NCBI GenBank assembly: GCA_006176705.1
Contig: QRFJ01000780.1
Location: 186,001 to 250,000 of the forward strand
Source of the DNA: Cocos nucifera
Taxonomy: Eukaryota; Streptophyta; Magnoliopsida; Arecales; Arecaceae
Reading direction: 5' to 3'
DNA: 64,000 nucleotides
Shown here one piece after another: positions 22,761 to 34,238 of this stretch; position 1 is the stretch's first letter, and each line of letters opens with the position of its first letter. A program made the position numbers and the translations under genes. The notes below the pieces were generated by a model that was not told the origin of the DNA, ran no database searches, and saw nothing but the letters and a program-made list of their open reading frames with translations.

Positions 22761-22999
22761 CTTTATGAGATGGATCACCTATTATTAATTTCTTAGGATG
22801 ATTATGATCATACCTTCATTTCTTTGGTAAGTTAGATGTACCTCAATCATCTTGAGATTGTGGCAGCTCTTCTTTAACTTCTTGCTCTTTATCTTTTTTT
22901 TTCTTGAGAGGGAGTATCTTCAAGTGATATATCTTTCAAATTATTTTCAAAAATTTCTGCATCCACATCAAACTCTTCTTCTCTTATCTTAAGAGTTAG

Positions 23000-23834
23000 T
23001 TTCATCAAAAATAGCATGCACGAATTCCTCCACAATCAATGTTCTTTTGTTAAATATTCTATATGCTTTACTATGTGATGAGTATCCTAGAAAAATTTAT
23101 TTATCTGATTTTGCATCAAATTTTTTTAATTTATCTTTACTATTTATTAAAATAAAACATCTACATCCAAAAATTTTAAAGTATGAAATATTTGGCTTCT
23201 TTTCTTTATAGAGTTCATATGGAGTTTTCTTCAAGATTGGTCTAATTAAAGCTCTATTTAGCTTATAGCATGCGATGTTAATAGCTTCTATCCAAAAATA
23301 TTTTAGAAGGTCGCTTTCACAAAGCATGGTTCATGCTATTTCAATCAATATTCTATTCTTTCTTTCTACCATCTTATTTTGTTAGGATATCCTAGGTGCT
23401 GAAAAGTTATGATTGATTTTATTTTTAGAACAAAAATTTCAAAATTTATGATTTTTAAATTCTATGCCATGATCACTTCTTATATATAAAATATTGCATT
23501 CTTTTTCTCTTATTATTTTGTTAAATAGATCAACAAACATATCAAAAGTATTATCTTTATGTAATAAAAATAAAATCCATGTATTTCTTAAAAAATCATC
23601 TATTATAATAAAGCCATATCTTTTTTCTCCAAGACTAGTAGTTGAAATAGGTCCAAATAAATCTATATGAAGTAGTTCTAGAGGCCTGAGAGTTGAAATA
23701 ATATTTTTGAATTTGAAAGAAAATTTTATTTGTTTACCAAGTTGGCATGCTTTACAAATTTTATCATTTTCAAAATTTATTTTAGGTAATCCTTTTACTA
23801 AATTAAGTTTAATTAATCTTGCTAGCGAGTCCAT
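23000..23834 (-). pseudogene. Element H integrase
   Basis: The piece 23439-23834 begins with the pre-integrase zinc region (CKACQLGK) and continues into the core: LELLHIDLFGP holds the first catalytic Asp and YIRSDHGIEF the second. The piece 23097-23327 is the C-terminal part (FWIEAINIACYKLNRA, FGCRCFIL). The catalytic Glu region lies between them in another frame. The order and motifs are those of copia integrase. At least two frame breaks inactivate it. Confidence 0.86.
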
Positions 23835-24300
23835 ACTTGCATGACCTAATCTATCAAGCCAAATCTAACTTGATTCATTTAGTTTAGCATACATAGCAAT
23901 AAGACACTCAATATTTTTATTTTTTAGTTCATCAAGATCAACAATGTAAACATTTTCATGTCTTTTTTCTATGAATTTAATACTTTCATCTAAAGAGCTA
24001 GTTACAATGCAATGAGATGATTTGAATGAAACATTAAAGCCTTTATCACAAAGTTGGTTTATGCTAAGCAAGTTATGAATTAATCCTTCAACATATAAAA
24101 TATTTTCTATGCTAGTAGAGAGTGTTATTAAGATATTATCGAGATCAATAATTTTTTCTTTACCATTGTCTCTAAATGTCACAACACCTCTATCTTTAGC
24201 TTCAAGAGAGATAAATTATGATTTATCTCTCGTCATGTGCCTCGAGCATCCACTATCAAGGTACTATCTTGTTTTAGCTCTTATGGATGCCAAGCACATC
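23835..24300 (-). pseudogene. Element H aspartic protease
   Basis: The minus strand shows an intact active-site motif, YLDSGCSRHMTRDKS, with DSG codons at 24249-24257. After a frame break the protease body follows at 23865-24182 (MTFRDNGKEK, ILYVEGLIHNLLSINQLC). The NLLSI(N/S)QLC ending is the standard end of copia proteases, just before the pre-integrase region. It would have cut the polyprotein. The catalytic Asp is preserved although the reading frame is not. Confidence 0.85.
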
Positions 24301-24380
24301 TACACAAGTAATCAAGCAAACTTAGGTACCCAAGCTAACTTGGATCCTTTGGAGTTAGCACAAATAATTCCTTTTAGAAC

Positions 24381-25936
24381 CTAAACTTGTTTTACTTTTG
24401 TTTTGCTTGAATTAAAGCTTTTGCATTCAATAAATTTATATTCAATTTTATTGCATTTGTAACATGTAATTCTTCTACCATAATTTTGAGATTTTGCATA
24501 TACATTTTTTAATGACTTTTGCTTTCTTGATGTATCATACCCTATATCAATTTTATCAAGAATCATCTTTTGATTTTTAATTATTATTTATAGATTTTTA
24601 GAGCTTAGCATATATCTATCTACTATGGTTTTTAATCTTACCACTTCATCTTGTAAAGATATAATCTTTTTATTTGATTCATCTAGATTAGTTTGTAAAT
24701 TCTTCATATTTTCTTCTATTTGAGCTTTATCTTTACTTAAGGATTGATTTTCTTTCTTTAGTTTCTTATTCTTATGTAATAGCTTCTTAAAATCATTAAC
24801 TAGATCATTAAAAGCATCATATAATTCTTCAAAAGTAAAATCTAAAATTAAAGTATCATCATTACCTCATCATCATTATGTGCCATAAGGTAAAGGTTTG
24901 CCTTTTCTTCTCTTTGATATTCTTTCTCACTTAAAAAAGAGTCCTCATCATTGCTCCATGTGGCTTTGTATGCTTTCTTCTTTATTTTCTTAAAGCTTTT
25001 CTTCAACATTGGATAATTCATCTGGAAGTGTCCGGGCTTTTTACACTCATAGCAAATAGATGGTTGTTCTTTCTCTTTCTCTTTGCTACCTTCTCTCTTG
25101 TTAAATTTTTTTCTAGGTTTAAATCTCTTCCTTCTTCTCATTAATTTCTTGAATCTTCTTGCTATCATGGCCATCTCCTCATCATTTTTCAAACTCTCTT
25201 CGAAATCACTTTCTTTCTTATAGATGGCAGCAGTTTTAAGTGCAATGCTCTTCTTTTTCTTTACTTTCTCTTCTCTTTCTTGATTCATGTTCAGCTCATA
25301 GGTCATGAGTGACTCAATTAATTCCTTCAATGCTAGAATGTTTAAGTCTTTCGCCTCTTGAATGACAGTCATCTTTGGCTTCTAATTCTTTAGCAAAGAC
25401 CTAAGAATTTTACGCACAACATCGCTATTAGCATAATCTCTTCCAAGACTTTTCAAACCATTCAAAGTATCAGTGAACCTAGTAAATATTTTCGTGATGA
25501 TTTCATGTGGTTTCATTTTAAATAACTCATACTTATACATCAACATGTTTATCTTAAACTCCTTGACTTGATTAGTACCCTCATAGATAACTTCAAGTCT
25601 ATTCCAAATTTCTTTGGCTGATGAACATGTTAATATTCTATTGAACTCATTAGCGTTCAAAGCACAATATAAGACATTCATTACTTTGGCATTAACTTAA
25701 GCTTTCTTCTTGTCATGTTCATCCTAATCCTTTTCAGGTTTTGGGATGGACACTCCATCAATAATAATTATTGATGTGTGAGGACCTAATATTATGATAT
25801 TCCACTTGTCATAGTCTTATGCTTGGATGAATATCCTCATTCGTACTTTCTAGTATATGTAATTTATTTCATTAAATAATCGAGGTCCATTGGTTAATTG
25901 CCCCTCAACCAATGGAGTCTCAATTGGGGTTGCCAT
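24381..25936 (-). pseudogene. Element H Gag with coiled coil and two zinc knuckles
   Basis: Gag starts at ATG 25936 (MATPIETPLVEGQLTNGPR) and proceeds through the UBN2 core (25382-25681: CSAKEIWNRLEVIYEG, FTDTLNGLKSLG). It continues into a basic segment and a knuckle CYECKKPGHFQMNY (within 24848-25372) whose last Cys is Tyr. A Lys/Glu/Asn-rich coiled coil follows (about 24600-24840), then a second knuckle CYKCNKIEYKFIEC (24381-24566) in which the His is Tyr. A long gag with a coiled coil and a second knuckle is usual in Sireviruses. Stops near 25690-25870, 25380 and 24840 break it. Confidence 0.85.
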
Positions 25937-25989
25937 ATGATCTTTAGCTCTTTGATAGCTTGATCAACAACTAATACTAGAGCACCTGT

Positions 25990-26001
25990 TCTGATACCAC
26001 T
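25990..26001 (-). promoter_or_regulatory. Primer binding site of element H
   Basis: The minus strand reads TGGTATCAGAAC, the initiator tRNA-Met type, two bases inside the 5' LTR. Confidence 0.85.
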
Positions 26002-26003
26002 TG

Positions 26004-27477
26004 TTACCTAAGTATGGCTTTCCAAGAGAGGGGGTGAATTGGATATTTCTAATTTAAGCTTGAGATATGAGCAAATTAAACTAGTTATGTGCTTAAATAA
26101 AATAAGTAATGTAATGTGCAGTGAATGAAATCAATAGAACAATAACATACAATTACAAATATAATGATTTTATAGTGGTTCGGTGCTAAACTCAGCACCT
26201 ACGTCCACTTTCTAAGTAAATCATTTAGAAATTCAACTATAATCACTAGGCTTGATTACAGTCTGATTATTTTACTTGGATTCATAATCCAACCTAGTTG
26301 GTTTTGATCTTGGCTCACCAACCACAATCATATAATGATTATTTTTTTGGACTAACAATCAACCTCGATTGATTTTCACTTTGGCTCACAATCAAACCAT
26401 ACAACGTCCAACTCTAGGCTTAGACTAACTCAAGTTTTTCATCCCAAGAAACTTGAAATAAAGATAAAAAATATAATAAATAAAATAAAAATAAACTCTT
26501 TGAAGTTTAAGAGAAGAAAATCTAGGATCTTGACTTGTAGGCTTGATTTTTTCTCTTTGAGTGCTTGAAAGAAGTAGAAATTGATCTTTAATGGTGATGG
26601 CCTGACTTCTCTCTGATTGAGAATATTGGAAGGACAAGAAAAACTCTAAGAAATGCTCCTTTCTTTTCACTATTTGGCTCACACACTTGAAAAACTGAAA
26701 ATCTACTAGGAAGCTCTCTCTTGTAGGTTCAAAACTTCTCTTTCTTATCCCAAGTATTTTCTTAAGTATTCCAAAGATTTTCCACCATTACAAGTCACTA
26801 ACATAGACTTCTGAAAGTGATCTAGCCATTGGAAGATCAAAATAGCCATTAGAAGACGTGTGGAGTGAAAAAACTGTGAAACTAGAAACTAGCTGTTACA
26901 GGCATTGGGTTGGCTCAGTCAAAATTGGGTTGGCTTAGTTTTTAGCTGGGTCGGCTTAGTCTCAGAGATCTCAAAATACCTATTTCTATCATCTTCTATT
27001 TTCTAAGATTGGAATAGCTACTTTTCTAACTGGGTCGATCTAGTTGTCACTGGGTTGGCTTAGTTGAAAACTAGGTCGGCTCAGTCTTCTAGATCATGAA
27101 AAATTCTACTTTCTATCTTTTCTATCTTTTACTTCCATTGAGACTAGGTCGGCCCAATCTGAGACTAGGTCGGTCCAGTTTACATGTCATGCATGCCAAA
27201 GATTATTTGTGATCCTTTCTTCTCCAAATTTCTTTATAGGTTAGACTTGTTCTTTTATCTTGATTTAATCTTCATTTTAACTTCTTGAAAGATATATCCA
27301 ATCTGAAATATCTTCTCTAAAATCTTGAATAATGAATCTTTATTTAAATTAATGGGAACACTTGAAGTTTGTGAGCTCTTAAAATTTATAACTACACATC
27401 CTCACAAACAACATTAGTAATTTAATAATCTATTCTCAAATGCTTTTATTATTATTAAAATCAATCTAGGATCAATA
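26004..27477 (-). repeat. Element H 5' LTR
   Basis: It pairs with 17388-18864. It opens tgttacc and ends tcaata (CA decayed to TA). The 85-codon open stretch on the minus strand at 26425-26682 is not a gene. Confidence 0.9.
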
Positions 27478-28770
27478 CAGAGTTTGCCATAATATGCTGC
27501 TTGAAACTCTTCTAGTAGATGGCTCCATCATTTAGGATAAAGACATAACTCGATACGCTTTTACTATCATCATGATCAGATTAAAAGTTAAAGTCTGTAA
27601 ATCCTCAAGTTTTAGATCTGACTCACCATAAATCAACAATTGATCTTTAGTATTTCTTAAATACTTAAGGATGGCTTTAACCACTATTCAGTGATTTTCT
27701 TCTAGATCAGATTGATATCTACTCACTACTTCTAGTGAGTATGCCATATCCGATCTCGTACGTATCATGGCATACATGATAGATCCTACTACCAAAGCAT
27801 ATGGGACTTTATTCATACACTCTCTCTTCAGGAGTTGTCGGATAATCTTTCTTAGAGAGAAAAATTCCATGGCCTATTAGAAGAATGTCTTTCTTGAAAT
27901 TCTCTAAGCTGAACCTCTTCAGCACAGTTTCTATGTACATGGACTAGGATAATCTAAGCATCTTCTTAGATCTATCCCTATAGATCTTCATCCCTAAGAT
28001 GTAGGATGCTTCACCCAAGTCTTTTATGGAGAACTTAGATGACAATCAAATCTTTATTCCTTACAGTGAGAGGATGTCATTCTCGATTAAGAGAATGTCA
28101 TCTACGTACAAGACAAGGAATATCACTATTGGATCATTTGTTCACTTATAAATGCAGGGCTCTTCTCTATTCTTTACGAAGCCATATGTTTTGATTATTT
28201 AATCAAAATGCATGTTCCAACTCCGAGATGCTTGCTTCAATCCATAAATGGATCTCTAAAGATTGCATACCTTAGACTTATCTATAGATGCGAACCCCTC
28301 AGGTGGTATCATATACACCTTTTTGGTCAGCTTTTCATTTAAAAAATCTATCTTCACATCGATCTACCAGATCTCATAATCCAGATCGACAACTATCGCA
28401 AGTATTATCCGAATAAATTTGAGCATTGTCATAGGAGAGAATGTCTCATCATAGTCAATACCATAACATTGATGATACCTCTTGGCAACCAGATGGACTT
28501 TATTGATCTCCATTTTTCTATCTGTACCTTTCTTCCTTCTGAAGATCCACTTATATCTAATAGGTTTAATCCTTCGGGTGGGTCAATCAATGTCCATCCA
28601 TCATTGACCTTCATGAACTCCATTTTGAATTTCATGACCTCAAGCCATTTCTCATAATTAGGTCTCTGCATTGCATCCATATAAGTGATCGAATCCTCAT
28701 CATTCTCATCGACTTCGATGGGATCACCATCCCGAACCAAGAAACTATAGTATCTATCCGACTAACGTGG
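27478..28770 (-). pseudogene. Element E reverse transcriptase and RNase H N-terminus
   Basis: This continues E pol past element H. It begins with the RNase H SDHDDSKS motif (about 27555-27590), then the RT C-terminal region (27688-27870, PYALVVGSIMYAMIRTRSD), and the catalytic YVDD box (codons 28097-28108, intact). The N-terminal RT is at 28429-28740 (TYMDAMQRPNYEKWLEVM). Frameshifts separate these pieces. It is homologous to 3132-4127 of A and 45421-46473 of B and is the most decayed of the three. Confidence 0.85.
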
Positions 28771-28782
28771 TAGTCTATCAGA

Positions 28783-29194
28783 TCATCTTAATGATGCAGG
28801 TACATTAGGTTCTAGATTTGATCTAATTAAATTCAATTCTAGTTCAGCTATAGTTGTCAGTGTTTCTTTGTCAAGTTCAACCTTAGAGACAATAGTTCCT
28901 TCATCAAGAAACTCATTTTTCAAAAAGATTGCCTTAAGGCTAACGAACACTTTTTGTTCATCAATATGGTAGAAAATATATCCTTTTGATTCTTTGGGAT
29001 ACCCTATGAATGTGCACTTGTCAAACCTAGGTCCAAGTTTATCTAAGATTAACCGTTTCACATAAGCTGGGCACCTCCAGATCCTGAGGTATGAAAGTGC
29101 TGGCTTGTGCCCTGTCCATATCTTATATGGAGTTTTAATCATAGACTTACTTGAAATCTTATTTAAAAGATAGCAAGCCAATTCGAGTGCATAT
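28783..29194 (-). pseudogene. Element E integrase C-terminal part
   Basis: The piece 28783-29181 reads MACYLLNKISSKSMIKTPYK, then LRIWRCPAYV, FIGYPKESKGYIFY and a linker. This is the integrase C-terminal region with the retroviral-SH3-like fold (FIGYP, GY-FY). Its upstream half lies at 31485 onward, beyond solo LTR I, which inserted at catat. Confidence 0.85.
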
Positions 29195-31484
29195 TGTTAG
29201 ATATATGTGCTCTAGAAGCTAGAATTGGCTGACACTTGTAATACACTTCTAGGGGCAAAATTATAATTATGACTATAATATCAATAAAATGGGTTATTTT
29301 CTATCATATATGTGTATTTAGTGTCTGTGATACATCCTTTGAGTTAATGGTAATGATAATTCATATTTTCAAGAGTTAAAAATTTAAGACATGAATAATC
29401 ATTATTAACTCATAAAATGCTCCCGACCATAAATCATCACGAGGATGGTGATTGATCCAAAAGGTTGGTGTATAATCACTTCTCTTTAGTAGATGAGTCT
29501 TGAGTCTATAGTGTGGAGACACTAGAGCGAGAGTACAGGTACTCGTTAGAGAACGAGGGCACTGAGCGTGACCACCTCGAGTAGTCATTAGGAAGTCTAC
29601 CTTCTCGTCGATGACTGACTCGATGCTGCAGTGGGGTGTGTCTGGTTTTTTGACCTGAGGTGCATCGACGGTTCATCTTAAGGGTGTTATAGTTTGACTA
29701 CACCATTACTCGATCTCCTAGCTATATGGAACCCTAAGGTGTATGTTGGCTATAGCATGTTCATTATAGGAACTGGATAGCATCAAGATGGAATCTATCT
29801 CCCTCGGTGGTAGAGGAGCAGTCCTATGATGATCATGAGAATCAAGTCCAGAATTCCATGGCCATGGCAGAGTGAAATAATAGAAAGAGTTTCTATTTAG
29901 GTTTTCACATTGAACTTGAATCGAATGGTTACATCATATGATAGAGACTAGGGTTTGACGAGTTCACCTTAACCCTAATCTGATCGGGGCTCAAGATAGA
30001 AGAACTTAACCACATAAGTAGCTGCACCAAGAGGTTCGCATTCAGCTCTGATGAGTTGCTACCATATACTGCTAGGTGTCACTGATGGATTTTGGAAGCA
30101 ATTAGAATGATTTAGATGATCGATCATTCTAGCTGTTTGAATCAGAAGAGTTCTGATCCATCGAAAGGAGTTTTAATGATGTCAATGATAGAGATCATGA
30201 CATATCCTATTACCATACAGAACTAAACCTATCTGGGTCATACAAACAAGGGTTTGAATCTGGTGATCATCAATTGAACTGATCTAGTTTAATTGATCTG
30301 AATGAGATTTAATTAGGTTCAAGGAAATCGTGCTAGCACTCGATTGAACCTAACATTCTTCTTTTACTATTATAAATAAGTTGTCCTAACTGAGCCAAAG
30401 AAGTTTGTGCTCAATCAAAAGACCTTCATATGGTCTGACTGGAGGTTGTCTAAGTTAGAAAAGATTGCCTTATTTTGTAAGACATTACCTGCCATTTTTG
30501 GTCATCTACCATTTCTCGTTCTTTGACTTTGGTCAAAAGTCTATCTTTGACTGGTCAAATATTGACCATTGATACTTTGACTTCTGTCCACGTGTCATGC
30601 ACCTATTGGAGAGCTGGTGGGGGCCTGTCCTCCTACCAAAACCTGGCAAGAAAGAGGAAGAGGATGCACGCCACCCTTGGCGTGTGCCTAAGCTGGAGGC
30701 GCCTAGGAGTCCCTGTTGGACAGGGACTCCATCTCCTTTTTGGATTCCAATTAGAGTTCTCCTAAGAACCAACTTTGACTGGTCTTAGGCACCCTCTAAG
30801 GAGGAATCCAGGGGACTCTATTCCCATCAATCAGATTTAGATCTGATTTCACAAAGAGTTATGATTGGTTGGGAAGAAGAGGAGTTAGATCACAGTTAGT
30901 CTATAAATAAGACCCTGCGCCCAACTCAAAGAGGAATCTGAATTAATTGAGATCTCCAGGCTCCAAGTCCTTTTCTCCTCTCCTCCTCCACGCCAAAGCA
31001 TCTTCTCCCTCTCCTCTCCACATCCAAAAGGGTTTTGGACCTTGGTTGGTGCAAATCTAGATAAGAGAAAGGCGAGTGAAAGCTAGAAGGCTGCGCTGCT
31101 GCAAAGGATGACTGCTGATTTTCAAAAGAAGTTTTGAAGATCCTCCAGATCAGATCCAGATCTAATTTTTGGAGACGTGATAGAGAAGAAGAGGATTTTC
31201 AGATCCAGCCCGAGTGGATATCGATAGAGGCCAGGCACTTGCGTGGCTTGATCCAGAACCTTCCACTGCTTACAGGATCATCAACGGATAATAGGATTAC
31301 CCGCTTCAAGGTAAATTAAATCTAATTTAATTTATCTAATTTTATTTTAATTTCTAAAATAATAATAATCAGATCTAAAATATTTTAGATCTGATCTGGA
31401 TTAAAGAGAAAAATTTTTGAAATATATCTCTTGATCTGATCAGATCTGAACGAATCTGGTCCGAAAAATCAGGATTTTTCTTCA
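29195..31484 (+). mobile_element. Solo LTR I inside the integrase of E
   Basis: This is a 2290-bp TGTTAG...TTCA block flanked by a perfect 5-bp duplication, catat, at 29190-29194 and 31485-31489. It has no PBS, polypurine tract or coding domain, so it is a solo LTR. A TATA box (30902-30910, tataaataa) sets its orientation as +. It belongs to a different LTR family from A/B/E, although it shares the TTCA end and a similar length. Several 60-80-codon open stretches inside (30523-30788, 31134-31319) have no recognisable domain and overlap on both strands. Confidence 0.88.
30902..30910 (+). promoter_or_regulatory. TATA box of solo LTR I
   Basis: The motif tataaataa sits about 580 bp before the LTR's 3' end, a plausible U3/R position. 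It may still drive transcription into the flanking E sequence. Confidence 0.5.
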
Positions 31485-32470
31485 CATATCCCTAGAAGGA
31501 TATTGGCAAAATCCATCATGGATCGGACCATGTCTAATAGAGTTCGATTTCTCCTTTCTGACACACCATTATGCTATGGTATTCTTGGAGGAGTCCATTG
31601 GGAGAGAATTCCATTTTCTCCTAGATATATGAGAAACTCATTAGAAAGGTATTCTCCTCCTCGATCAGACTGAAGAATTTTAATACTCTTCCTAATTTAT
31701 TTTTCTACTTCACTTCAAAAATGTTTGAATATTTCAAATTAATCCAACTTATGTTTCATCAGATAGACAAATCCATATCTGGGTAGATCATCTATAAAAA
31801 TGATGAAGTAGATATATTCATCTCTAGTACTAGTGCCCATAGGTCAATATACATTAGTATGTACTAGGCCTAAGAGCTCAGTGGCTCTCTCACCTTTTTC
31901 AGTAAAAGATGACTTGGTCATTTTTTCAAGTTGACAAGACTCACAGATTGAAAATGATTCACAATCATTGACTTCGAGGATTTCCTCTTGAGTCAACATG
32001 TTTATCCTATTCTAGTTTATGTGACCTAGCCAATAGTGACATAAGTACATATTAGACACACTATCTAATCTAGGATGCTTGAAAGTGGAATAGACTACAT
32101 TAACAAGTTGTGATAACATATATACACCATTGTTCAAGTGTCCAGAGAATATAGTAACACCATTTGTAATGACATTACAAAACTCTTTCTTTATTGAAAT
32201 TTCATAATTATCTTTGGCCAAAAGGCCTACAGAAATGACATTCAAAAAGAAACTAGGACAAAAGTTACAATCACTAAAAACAATGTTGTGAGACTTAAAT
32301 ACAAGTTTCAAGATTTTTAATGCTAGAACTGAAATTGATCTTCCATCTCTAACATTCAAGAACCTCTCATCTTGCTCGAATCTCCTATTGACCTACAACC
32401 CCTGCAACAAATTATAAATATGTTAAAGGCTACCGGTATTCAATACTTAGTTAGTAATATCACAAATAGA
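31485..32470 (-). pseudogene. Element E integrase core and protease region
   Basis: This covers the integrase core (Glu, second Asp and first Asp blocks between 31500 and 31950, parallel to A 4640-5090). It then has the pre-integrase region and protease tail in the open piece 32012-32359 (SISVLALKILKLVFKSH, FFLNVISVGLLA, then YLCHYWLGHIN). In A and B the pre-integrase motif starts LWH; here Leu-Trp is Leu-Cys. The protease active-site segment near 32430-32460 has decayed. The same part of B lies at 46930-47920. Confidence 0.8.
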
Positions 32471-32932
32471 GAAATTGCAAGGAGTTATCATATAAATACC
32501 TTGTCCAGTAATAACTTGCTTCTTTTTCGACCTGTTTGGATTTAGGGAGGCAATATACTGAGGATAGTTCCTCTTCTAGTGCCTCTGCTTCTTGTAGTAG
32601 AAGCATTCAGCTTGACTCTTATTGACTTTTACTTTCTTGGTCTAGCCCTGCACAAATATTCTAGTCTAAACTTGTACCTTCTTACTCTTCTTCTTTTTGT
32701 TCTTCTTCAATTTCTTAAAGGGTCGGGAACCAGAAGAAGATCCTTCCATTAAGTTCGCCAACTCCTTATGGAGCTGGTGATCCTTTTCAAAGTTCTGAAG
32801 TACCCCAGTAACCTGTGGTAGTTTACTTTAGGCTTTGTCATTCTATAATGAGTAAAGAATGGGAGAAAAGATTTAGGCAATGAGTTTAAAATTACATCTT
32901 TCCCTAGCTACTCATGCAAGAAAAAATTGAGC
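32471..32932 (-). pseudogene. Element E Gag C-terminal part, left of C
   Basis: This is the gag tail including the zinc knuckle (CFYYKKQRH, stop, KRNY: second and last Cys both Tyr) and the basic stretch. It ends at ttgagc, where the 5' LTR of C begins. Bases 32464-32932 are homologous, base for base in length, to 55371-55839 on the far side of C, so this part of gag is present twice. Confidence 0.82.
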
Positions 32933-33277
32933 TATTAGAATTTGACGCCTCAAATTCGATCCACAGTAGAGGAGAATCAGTATCAGCAAGTAGTCAAGCT
33001 GGCTTGGATACAAGATCGAGCTAGCTCGAGCTGAGATCGAGCCAGCTCGAACTACAGTCAAGCTAGCTCTCTCAGATAGACAGAAAGCAAGAGTTCGGAT
33101 GAGATGCAATCGAGCTACCTCGACCCCTGACCGTGCCGGCTCGATGGAGATGAATAGAATAGGATGGAATTTTCTATTTAGACTTGGATTATGATTAATC
33201 CAAAGAATCTATGGGAGTTGCACATGGACCATAGGATCCAGCGGCCATGGAGGGTTGCGGTCATGATCTGAAGGTTG

Positions 33278-33853
33278 TTATCTCTAGTCGAGGTTGATTC
33301 GGTCGCTCGGGAGAGATCTTATCTCTAGTCGAGGTTGATGCTCATGTTAGGATGAGGTTCTCCTCCTGTTCCTAACCGTGTTAGGATGAGGTTCTCCTCC
33401 TGTTCCTAATCGAGGTTGTTCACGGTCGCTCGGGAGAGATCTTATCTCTAGCCGAGGTTGATTCGATCGCTCGGGAGAGATCTTATCTCTAGCCGAGGTT
33501 GATGCTCGTGTTAGAACGAGGTTCTCCTCCTGTTCCTAACCGAGGTTGTTCCGGTCGCTCGGGAGAGATCTTATCTCTAGCCGAGGTTGATTCGGTCGCT
33601 CGAAAGAGATCTTATCTCTAGCCAAGGTTGAAGTGCGCGCTCGGGGGAGATCTTATCTCCTACGGCCGAGCTTCACTCGGGGGAGATCTTATCTCCTGCA
33701 GCCGAGGTGAGACCGCGCGCTCGAGGGAGATCTTATCTCCTGCAGCCGAGCTTCCCTCGGGGGAGATCTTATCTCCTGCAGCCGAGCCGAGCTTCCCTCG
33801 GGGGAGATCTTATCTCCTGCAGCCGAGGTCGAAGTGCGCGCTCGAGGGAGATC
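33278..33853. repeat. Hairpin minisatellite array in the C 5' LTR
   Basis: This array of about 576 bp is absent from the 3' LTR of C. Three unit types alternate. One is a 41-bp unit around AGAGAT-ctt-ATCTCT; one is a roughly 36-bp unit around GGAGAT-ctt-ATCTCC; one carries GTTAGGA ... TCCTAAC. About ten copies of gatcttatctc are visible. Every unit contains an inverted repeat, and the array is far more GC-rich than its surroundings. Open stretches across it on the + strand (33628-33934) are repeat artefacts. Confidence 0.9.
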
Positions 33854-34233
33854 AAATATTTTAAGACTCTATCAAAGTCATGTTCGACTCATATTATGAG
33901 AAAAAGCCCTATTAGGACTCTTGTGAACTGTTGAGAAGAGGATTCACATCCTATTTAAAGGGCTAAGGTGCTGTGGAGTAGTAGCATAGCGCGTGTGGCG
34001 TGAGAGGCACGTAGAGAGGCTCAAACAGCCGTCGAGAGGATCTTGGCAAAGCATCGAGTGCATGCAGCCTGCAAGAGAGAACGAAGCAATAGGTGCATAG
34101 CATCTGGCGAGAAGGCTATGAGGGTAGAGCATCTTGTAGCTTCTAAGGATCTTCTTGGGATTCTGAGAGAGCTTTTGTGTGGGTATCTTCTAGTTGAGAG
34201 AGATTTGCATATGATTAACTGAGAGTGGATGTT

Positions 34234-34238
34234 CTCCT
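34234..34238. repeat. Target-site duplication of D, left copy (ctcct)
   Basis: It matches ctcca at 41980-41984 with one change. Removing D rejoins gttctcct to cttgta, which equals the uninterrupted 3' LTR near 55230-55245. Confidence 0.82.

Larger units (their letters stand above)
17388..27477 (-). mobile_element. Element H: Sirevirus-like copia retrotransposon
   Basis: The element is 10.1 kb on the minus strand, with LTRs of 1477 bp (17388-18864) and 1474 bp (26004-27477). The PBS is at 25990-26001 and a strong polypurine tract lies next to the 3' LTR. The coding order is gag (with coiled coil and two zinc knuckles), protease, integrase, RT, RNase H, and then an extra ORF before the 3' LTR. 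The tract, the gag layout and the extra ORF point to the Sirevirus/Maximus lineage. The flanks taaag (17383-17387) and cagag (27478-27482) each differ by one transition from tagag, the sequence expected from the uninterrupted RNase H of relatives. It sits inside the RNase H of E. Confidence 0.9.
32933..34238 (+). repeat. Element C 5' LTR, first part
   Basis: It starts tattagaatttgac, against tgttagaatttgac in the 3' LTR, and aligns with 54517-55230 apart from the extra array at 33278-33853. Near 33010-33125 short gagct/agctcga repeats recur. It is interrupted at ctcct by element D. Confidence 0.85.

Noticed and set aside
30523..30788. Overlapping 63-80-codon frames on both strands
   Set aside because: They fall inside solo LTR I, overlap one another on opposite strands and contain no domain.
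33278..33853. Possible CRISPR-like array
   Set aside because: The spacers are themselves repeats, unit lengths vary, and the array lies inside a plant retrotransposon LTR.
33628..33934. Two overlapping 75-78-codon open frames rich in LGGDLISC-like repeats
   Set aside because: They are translations of the hairpin minisatellite in the C 5' LTR. The repeat forces open frames, and nothing resembles a protein family.
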